Source: Candidatus Bipolaricaulota bacterium (GTDB lineage Bacteria; Bipolaricaulota; Bipolaricaulia; M55B111). Taken from it: a stretch of 5,598 nt of DNA. The stretch spans positions 1 to 5,598 of the forward strand of contig JAGXLQ010000096.1 in NCBI GenBank assembly GCA_018334595.1. The letters run 5' to 3'. Positions 5,282-5,598 of the stretch are shown here, piece by piece; positions within the stretch are counted from its first letter, which is position 1, and every line of letters starts with the position of its first letter. A model generated the notes under the pieces. It was given only the letters and a program-made list of their open reading frames with translations, was not told the DNA's origin and searched no databases. The translations under genes were made by a program, and so were the position numbers.

Positions 5282-5598
5282 ATGAACCAGCGAGATAGGG
5301 ACGCAATGATAGAGTTCTGCCAGGAATTGGTCCGCACGCCAAGCCCTTCCGGCAACGAAGGGGCGGTGGCGGCGTTGATTCGAAAAGAGATGCAGGAGCT
5401 GAACTACGACGACGTTTGGGTGGACGAGGCGGGAAACGTGATCGGGAGGATAGCGGGAAAGGATAAATCCGTCCCGTCTCTAGCCTTAACCGCGCACATG
5501 GATCAGGTCGACGTGAGTTCGTCGGAAGACTGGGCCTATGACCCCTTCGGGGGAGAAATAGACGGTGGCTACTTACATGGTAGGGGGGCGAGTGACAC
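5282..5598 (+). CDS. M20 family metallopeptidase, YgeY-like (3' truncated by window end)
   Basis: The first 105 codons of a zinc-dependent amidohydrolase/peptidase of the ArgE/DapE/CPG2 clan are present. LVRTPSPSGNEGAVAALI (16-33) is the usual M20 opening; VDEAGNVIGRI (47-57) and AHMDQVDV (71-78) follow, the latter carrying His72 and Asp74 of the H-x-D metal-site motif. DPFGGEIDGGYLHGRGASDT ends at the window edge with Asp105, the expected bridging metal ligand. The wording GNVIGRI and LHGRGASD is close to the YgeY/SsnA-type hydrolases, but M20 substrates (peptides, acyl-amino acids, carbamoyl compounds) cannot be read from this part. The ATG is chosen for AAGGAG at 5270-5275 with 6-base spacing. 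It follows the permease by 38 bases in the same operon, which suggests that it processes the imported substrate in the cytoplasm. Confidence 0.9.
   Translation, partial: MNQRDRDAMIEFCQELVRTPSPSGNEGAVAALIRKEMQELNYDDVWVDEAGNVIGRIAGKDKSVPSLALTAHMDQVDVSSSEDWAYDPFGGEIDGGYLHGRGASD

Overview
The window has the compact look of a bacterial chromosome: short intergenic gaps, Shine-Dalgarno-led genes, a 4-bp ATGA overlap and a rho-independent terminator. No mobile element, CRISPR array, rRNA or tRNA is visible. Gene content (a DhaL/FakA-DegV fusion, a DUF1295 membrane protein, Dpp-type permeases and a YgeY-like M20 peptidase) would fit Chloroflexota, perhaps Dehalococcoidia. That placement is a guess from gene types and is not shown by the sequence.

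Layout. (1) Bases 2-55 hold the last 17 codons of an unidentified plus-strand gene, followed by an intrinsic terminator at 80-120. (2) Bases 121-670 carry no convincing gene. Bases 193-389 of that stretch are packed with eight DnaA-box-like 9-mers, including one perfect TTATCCACA. An almost pure A+T tract and a DnaA-trio-like run of NAG triplets lie on the left flank, and a ninth box lies at 608-616. This is the most notable element of the window and is best read as a candidate replication origin (oriC). (3) Bases 671-3248 hold a two-gene minus-strand operon. The first gene encodes a 598-residue fusion of a FakA-like kinase (DhaL plus middle domain) with a DegV/FakB fatty-acid-binding domain. 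The second encodes a DUF1295 (steroid 5-alpha-reductase-like) membrane protein, most likely started at a TTG codon. (4) Bases 3249-3417 are a divergent regulatory region with recognisable promoters on both strands and a perfect 15-bp palindrome in the leader of the fusion gene. (5) Bases 3418-5598 hold a plus-strand operon: two ABC transporter permeases of the DppB/DppC type, coupled by ATGA, and then the start of an M20 metallopeptidase cut by the window end.

How the genes fit together. The plus-strand operon looks like a peptide or peptide-like import cluster, with a cytoplasmic hydrolase to process what is imported; the binding protein and ATPases are not in view. The minus-strand operon looks lipid-related: the fusion should phosphorylate a fatty acid bound to its own DegV domain, and DUF1295 proteins belong to a superfamily acting on lipid-like substrates. 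If the DnaA-box cluster is oriC, both minus-strand genes point towards it and would be transcribed head-on to a fork leaving it to the right.
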